DNA from: a bacterium | GTDB taxonomy: Bacteria; JAHJDO01 | DNA: 50,742 nt | Direction: 5' to 3' | Assembly: GCA_030611945.1 (NCBI GenBank) | Contig: JAUWOV010000001.1 | Location: 1 to 50,742, forward strand | Shown: piece after piece, positions 50,127-50,742 of the stretch | Layout of the letters: each line of letters starts with the position of its first letter | Numbering within the stretch: position 1 is the stretch's first letter | Notes under the pieces: model-generated | The model's database searches: none | Told to the model about the DNA's origin: nothing | Seen by the model: the letters and a program-made list of their open reading frames with translations, nothing else | Made by a program: the position numbers and the translations under genes

Positions 50127-50742
<616 letters not shown>

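Overview
The window is about 50.7 kb of AT-rich chromosome from a Gram-negative, probably anaerobic bacterium. The envelope is shown by a Tol operon, a lipoprotein, a D,D-carboxypeptidase, MreB and a prepilin peptidase with a pseudopilin-like protein. The anaerobic habit is suggested by rubredoxin next to a flavin-reductase-like protein. Dispersed AT-rich repeats built on AAATCCGAA-type words, DUF3604 proteins and this style of small pseudopilin are typical of uncultivated lineages such as Omnitrophica and other PVC-like or candidate phyla. That placement is an inference at low confidence.

Layout. (1) 1-1.5 kb: end of a flavin reductase, rubredoxin, an Ogg-type DNA glycosylase, then a decayed reading frame and a 17-nt match to a tRNA-Ser 3' end. 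(2) 1.5-4.9 kb: EF-G-like GTPase, YebC, RuvC. (3) 5.0-8.0 kb: tolQ-tolR-tolA-tolB, with tolB broken by one extra C in a C5 tract and no pal gene following. (4) 8.0-10.5 kb: a DUF4143 ATPase (minus strand) and a D-Ala-D-Ala carboxypeptidase. (5) 10.5-30.8 kb: a 20-kb run of fifteen minus-strand genes, headed by a GntR/FCD regulator with a clear promoter and palindromic operator. (6) 30.8-33.2 kb: a tartrate/D-malate dehydrogenase of less AT-rich composition and a second DUF4143 ATPase. (7) 33.3-44.9 kb: M16 peptidase, purN, tyrA, three membrane or lipoprotein genes, aroA, cmk, plsC, rpsA, pilD. (8) 45.0-50.7 kb: a toxin-antitoxin pair, a tiny zinc-ribbon protein, a strong terminator, bioH-bioC-bioD, an orphan ABC-type permease with a TPR-like partner, a pseudopilin-like protein and the start of mreB.

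The most interesting region is the 20-kb catabolic operon. Its proximal half encodes a CoA-acylating aldehyde dehydrogenase, a SucCD-type ADP-forming acyl-CoA ligase and an acetoin-dehydrogenase-like E1alpha/E1beta/E2 complex. Together these could turn a ketone or 2-oxoacid into aldehyde plus acyl-CoA, oxidise the aldehyde to acyl-CoA, and harvest ATP. Its distal half encodes a short-chain dehydrogenase, an SMP-30 type lactonase, an unknown mutarotase-like protein and a zinc alcohol dehydrogenase. Between the halves sits a 9.1-kb module with two DUF3604 proteins, two glycosidase-like TIM-barrel proteins and an alpha/alpha-toroid protein. It is flanked by 36-bp imperfect direct repeats, each carrying the ribosome binding site and first codons of the SDR gene; the outer copy is fused to the last 20 or so codons of a vanished third DUF3604 gene. 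Recombination between the repeats would excise the module and restore a tightly coupled E2-SDR junction, so the module looks like a cassette added to an older operon. No transporter or signal peptide is encoded in the operon.

Other points: several genes have a -10 box 7-9 nt before the start codon and no Shine-Dalgarno, which suggests leaderless mRNAs; a dispersed repeat element supplies the C-terminal tail of ribosomal protein S1; and the carboxypeptidase has Cys in place of the Asn of its SxN motif.
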